A stretch of 64,000 nucleotides of DNA from Amorphochlora amoebiformis (Eukaryota > Cercozoa > Chlorarachniophyceae), in assembly GCA_054601695.1 (NCBI GenBank), contig BAAHQB010000029.1, positions 248,001-312,000 of the forward strand, read 5' to 3'. Positions 54,460 through 64,000 of this stretch are shown piece by piece. The notes beneath the pieces are model-generated. The model was not told where the DNA came from. It did not search any database and worked only from the letters and a program-made list of their open reading frames with translations. A program made the translations under genes and the position numbers. How positions within the stretch are numbered: position 1 is the first letter of the stretch; the number at the start of each line of letters is the position of its first letter.

Positions 54460-55060
54460 TTATGTATCATATAGTCCCCAGGCTTATATCTCTCTTCTTT
54501 CGAACCAATATTCATATGTATGTATTGATTTATATGTTACATATATATATATATATGTATATATGTATATATATATATATATATATATTCGTAAAGATAT
54601 GTTTTCGTATTTACATATTCTATACTCATTTTTGTATTTTTTCCTACTTTATCTAATATATACGTACATACGCACACATACACATACACTGTGTAGGTCC
54701 GCACACATTATGCGCACAAACACAAATACCGTTCTTCTTCACGAGCCCAAATCCAGACCCCAGCCCAATAAGTGACATGCCGAGAAATAAATGTCCATGA
54801 ATAAAAATTCGGCCTGCAAAGGCCGACTGATGTAATGCGTGCTCCTCTCGTTCTTCGGGCTAGGTTAGGATCAGATTATTCAGCATGTCTTAGTCCGAGG
54901 ACCATTGACCCTAGGGCTAGGTTAGGGTTGGGGTTAGGGTTAGAGTCAGGGTAACGGTTAGGGGTAGGGTTAGGGAGGGTTTGGGATAGGCTTAGGGTTT
55001 GGGCTAGGGTTAGGCTTGTGGAATATCTATTCATGCATGTGTGTACGATGTGTATATGCG

Positions 55061-55109
<49 letters not shown>

Positions 55110-55124
55110 AATGTACATATATCC

Positions 55125-55207
<83 letters not shown>

Positions 55208-55375
55208 CTATAGAAAACCTGAGCGCCAAAGTATTGTTGTTGGAGGGCAAATAAGATGCCAAATCCGAAAAATATTATTAATCCATTCTAAAAATAAATA
55301 TACACGTTTATTTATATACCATATATACACATATGTATAGTTATATCTATAGCACATATACATAAAAATGCATGC

Positions 55376-55414
<39 letters not shown>

Positions 55415-55792
55415 TATACACACATATTATATATATATATATAAATATATAATATTTAAGCATATCTCAACACAGTTATAAATATAAGAAGGTTTCGAAA
55501 CAGTATATTCACATACCTCAGGTTCAATTTCTTTCGAATCCGTCACGATTGCAATTACCGACTCGCCAACCATCAACATAACAAACAGCCCATATCTGTT
55601 GTATTCACATATTCATTATACAAATATATATTACATATATGTATATATGTAAATGTATATATACATATATATGTATATATGTATATATATATATATGTAT
55701 GTATTATTATTATTATTATATGTATGCATACATATACACATATGTGTATACATGCATACATATATATATTTATATATATATATATATATATA

Positions 55793-55848
<56 letters not shown>

Positions 55849-55869
55849 ATATATCTATATACATCTATC

Positions 55870-55909
<40 letters not shown>

Positions 55910-56068
55910 ATATACAGAAAAGCTAAAAACGTTAATAAAACACAGGTCTGGGACCTCTCTGCCATGTGCTCAACGTTGATTGGAATACTCGTATGTGTAT
56001 CGAGATGCCAACACCTGTAGGTATATAATGTGTATGTATAGATGTATGTATGTATTCGTATACACACA

Positions 56069-56099
<31 letters not shown>

Positions 56100-56491
56100 C
56101 TGTATAATATGTATATACACACACACATATATATATATATATATGTATATATATATGTGTATAAACATAAATACATTGAAACAATCCACCAGAATATAAA
56201 TCCCAAATTAATTACCTGAATGTAAAATCTCGAGTTGAACATAGTAAGCGAGCACCAAGCAAAAAAGAGCATGGCGAAAAAGAGCGCAGATGTCAGTAAA
56301 CCCTTCGCGTTGTTGTTGTTTTTAAGGTAAGTTGACAGATTGATGGCTAGGGCAACGTATATAAGATCTGAGATCATATATTATGTTTTTAAATATATGT
56401 ATATTATGTGAATGTTTATACATTTATTATGTCTAAAAATGTAGATATAGATACACTGTATTTGTAGACAAATAATATATACACACATTTT

Positions 56492-56523
<32 letters not shown>

Positions 56524-56616
56524 CATCTTTACATGTATATATATATATATGTACATATATATATATATATGTATGTATGCATATATATATTATATATATA
56601 TTATATATATATATAT

Positions 56617-56647
<31 letters not shown>

Positions 56648-56754
56648 GTACATATATATGTACACATATATTCATATGTAATATATGTACATATCTATAT
56701 ATTTGTACATATATTTATACATGTTATATACACACATATATATAAATATATATG

Positions 56755-56797
<43 letters not shown>

Positions 56798-57005
56798 TAT
56801 GTAGAAATAGTTTATAATATATATATTTCTATATAGAGAATTTCTGTTTGAATTTCACATATAAAATCATGAATAGACTACCATAAAAGAGCTCAAACCA
56901 CGTCACCTTATCTGTCTTTTGCCTGAAATAATTGGAACCCCTCCATTTAGAATAACAACCCGTAACTCACCCGATAATGCGATCCAAAACTCGCCCAGAA
57001 CCCTC
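49581..57005 (-). CDS. LtrA-family multi-spanning membrane protein, 12 exons identified (N-terminus incomplete)
   Basis: Exons 57005-56971, 56906-56882, 56367-56190, 56014-55955, 55595-55517, 55287-55219, 54826-54730, 54053-53983, 53514-53433, 52867-52824, 51032-50954 and 49615-49581 (TAA) join in phase. LtrA (low temperature requirement A) signatures are [46 protein letters not shown] and [19 protein letters not shown], each in a membrane segment. Further membrane spans are [46 protein letters not shown] and [12 protein letters not shown]. LtrA proteins have about eight membrane helices; their biochemical role is poorly defined. A likely start is ATG 57262 (MARGSLGEEGSATTNYAKSR), but I could not join it in phase to the exon at 57005. 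The donors at 56189 and 55954 are weak and were chosen partly on family fit. Three introns carry TTAGGG-type tracts. Confidence 0.78.
50230..50730 (+). repeat. Degenerate CTTAGG/TTAGCC array
   Basis: Units such as CTTAGTCTTAGG, CTTAGCCTTAGG and GCTTAGG at 6-12 bp periods, grading near 50550-50710 into ordinary TTAGGG. It lies in the last intron of the LtrA gene. Confidence 0.8.
51417..51466 (+). repeat. Inverted partial copy of LtrA exon 51032-50954
   Basis: CTTAGATTGAGGCTAGCATA then TTTCTACTCGCGTTGGAGTGTG on the plus strand resembles the minus-strand exon start CCTAGATCGAAGCTATCGTA then TTCCTATTCGCGTTGGCGTGTG, acceptor included. The copy is inverted and diverged and lies about 400 bp from the exon. 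Confidence 0.65.
51660..52370 (+). repeat. Degenerate (TTAGGG)n / GGGATAGGG array
   Basis: TTAGGG units pass into GGGATAGGG and GGTTATAGGG variants. It lies in intron 52823-51033 of the LtrA gene. No 43-bp unit seen. Confidence 0.93.
52595..52822 (+). repeat. GGGATAGGG/TTAGGG array, continuation
   Basis: Separated from the previous block by a TA tract (52380-52600). It runs up to the donor of exon 52867-52824. Confidence 0.9.
52970..53430. repeat. (CT)n-rich pyrimidine tract
   Basis: CTCTCTCTC runs with TTTCTC and TCATTC interruptions over about 450 bp, inside intron 53432-52868. Read on the minus (coding) strand it is polypurine. Confidence 0.9.
54020..54512 (-). repeat. Exon start at 54053 and two upstream decoy copies
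   Basis: On the minus strand the acceptor and start of exon 54053-53983 (TTAGCTAGAAAGAAGAAAGA) recur as TTAGCTCGAAAGAAGAAAGA at about 54370-54333 and as TTGGTTCGAAAGAAGAGAGA at about 54510-54472. Each is separated by TA repeat. The decoys precede the used exon in transcription order. Confidence 0.8.
54855..55018 (+). repeat. (TTAGGG)n array in LtrA intron 55218-54827
   Basis: GGCTAGGTTAGG, copy 5 of the 43-bp unit, then TTAGGGTTGGGG and TAACGGTTAGGGG variants. Confidence 0.9.
54867..54908 (+). repeat. 43-bp dispersed unit, copy 5
   Basis: Complete copy AGGATCAGATTATTCAGC ... GAGGACCATTGAC, followed by CCTAGGGCTAGG. Confidence 0.95.
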
Positions 57006-57262
57006 CTGTCTCTTCAAAATGCCTACTCCCCTCTTAATTCTATATGCCTGCCTTTCGACCTCTCAAAGCAGGACAAAATACACGTATCTTTGGGTGAAAA
57101 ATCTAGATCTCACTCTTGTCCAGGTGAATACCCAGATTGCCACGTCTGGCGCAACACTGGAGGTGAGATAAATTTCCTTAACAGCGACTTTTGGATCCAT
57201 CGACGGGACTTGGCGTAGTTAGTGGTTGCCGAGCCCTCCTCTCCGAGCGATCCCCGAGCCAT

Positions 57263-57405
57263 TGGAATATTGCGCAGGTCGAAATCTTGTTAGCAGCATG
57301 CGAAGTATTTTTTTTTTGGAGAATTTTGAAGATTCTGACAGGATTGCTCTTTCAGCATATATTAAACACGCTTAACCCTCAGTGTTTATTTGTAGGCTTA
57401 AAAGT
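57263..57405. promoter_or_regulatory. Putative bidirectional promoter, LtrA gene and arrestin-like gene
   Basis: If the LtrA protein starts at 57262 (minus) and the arrestin-like protein at 57406 (plus), only 143 bp of unique sequence with a T-run at 57309-57318 separates them. Both starts are provisional, and frames with coding character run through this stretch on both strands. Confidence 0.3.
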
Positions 57406-63824
<6,419 letters not shown>

Positions 63825-63903
63825 GTAAGGTTTTGATCAAGCCTACTTCTCAGGTTTAGGGTTAAAGTGTTAGTTATCAGGTTTAGGGTTAGGATATATA
63901 ATT

Positions 63904-63934
<31 letters not shown>

Positions 63935-64000
63935 TACAATATATATATATATGTATATATATATATTTGTATAAATCTCTCTCTCTATATATATATATTA

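Overview
The window is nuclear DNA of an intron-rich protist. Every gene I could assemble is cut by GT-AG introns, often with a CTAAC/CTAAT-like branch site (for example TACTAAAC at 888-895). Exons can be as small as 11-21 nt. Most longer introns and intergenic gaps are (TA)n microsatellite, mixed with (TG)n, (GA)n and degenerate (TTAGGG)n tracts. A CC2D2A-like ciliary transition-zone protein suggests a lineage that builds cilia at some stage. The combination of TA-filled introns and TTAGGG blocks recalls foraminiferan or other rhizarian drafts, but that is a low-confidence inference. No bacterial, organellar, rRNA, tRNA or CRISPR feature was seen. All gene models were built by hand, joining exons that have a plausible acceptor, a plausible donor and a matching reading phase.

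Layout. 536-8260 (+): 8-exon CC2D2A-like gene, 1361 aa. 8261-11837: intergenic, rich in CTAG and GTAC, with a direct duplication. 15318-11838 (-): at least 13 exons of an FCP1/SCP-type CTD phosphatase. Only 100 bp away and divergent, 15419-27450 (+): a 21-exon conserved protein (502 aa) with an HFDTDG motif, resembling the DUF6687 family; one intron holds TTAGGG arrays and about 1 kb of (GA)n. 30605-27995 (-): RGG-box protein, 5' part unresolved. 33077-33004 (-): an isolated LRR-like exon. 40743-35078 (-): 13-exon NYN (PIN-like nuclease) protein, 333 aa. Divergent from it, 41102-47538 (+): 12-exon two-RRM protein of nucleolin/RBM34/Nop12 type, 360 aa. 57005-49581 (-): 12 exons of a LtrA-family membrane protein. 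Divergent from it, 57406-63824 and beyond (+): zinc-ribbon plus arrestin-like protein, open at the window edge.

The genes do not look like one pathway: RNA processing and binding (RGG, NYN, RRM), transcription (CTD phosphatase), cilium, membrane and sorting functions sit side by side. What they share is architecture. There are three divergent pairs with short unique promoter gaps, and introns loaded with microsatellite. TTAGGG tracts lie inside introns of at least five genes. A 43-bp non-telomeric unit is embedded in those tracts five times. Fragments that look like copies of exon starts, with their acceptor sites, recur within the TA-rich introns.
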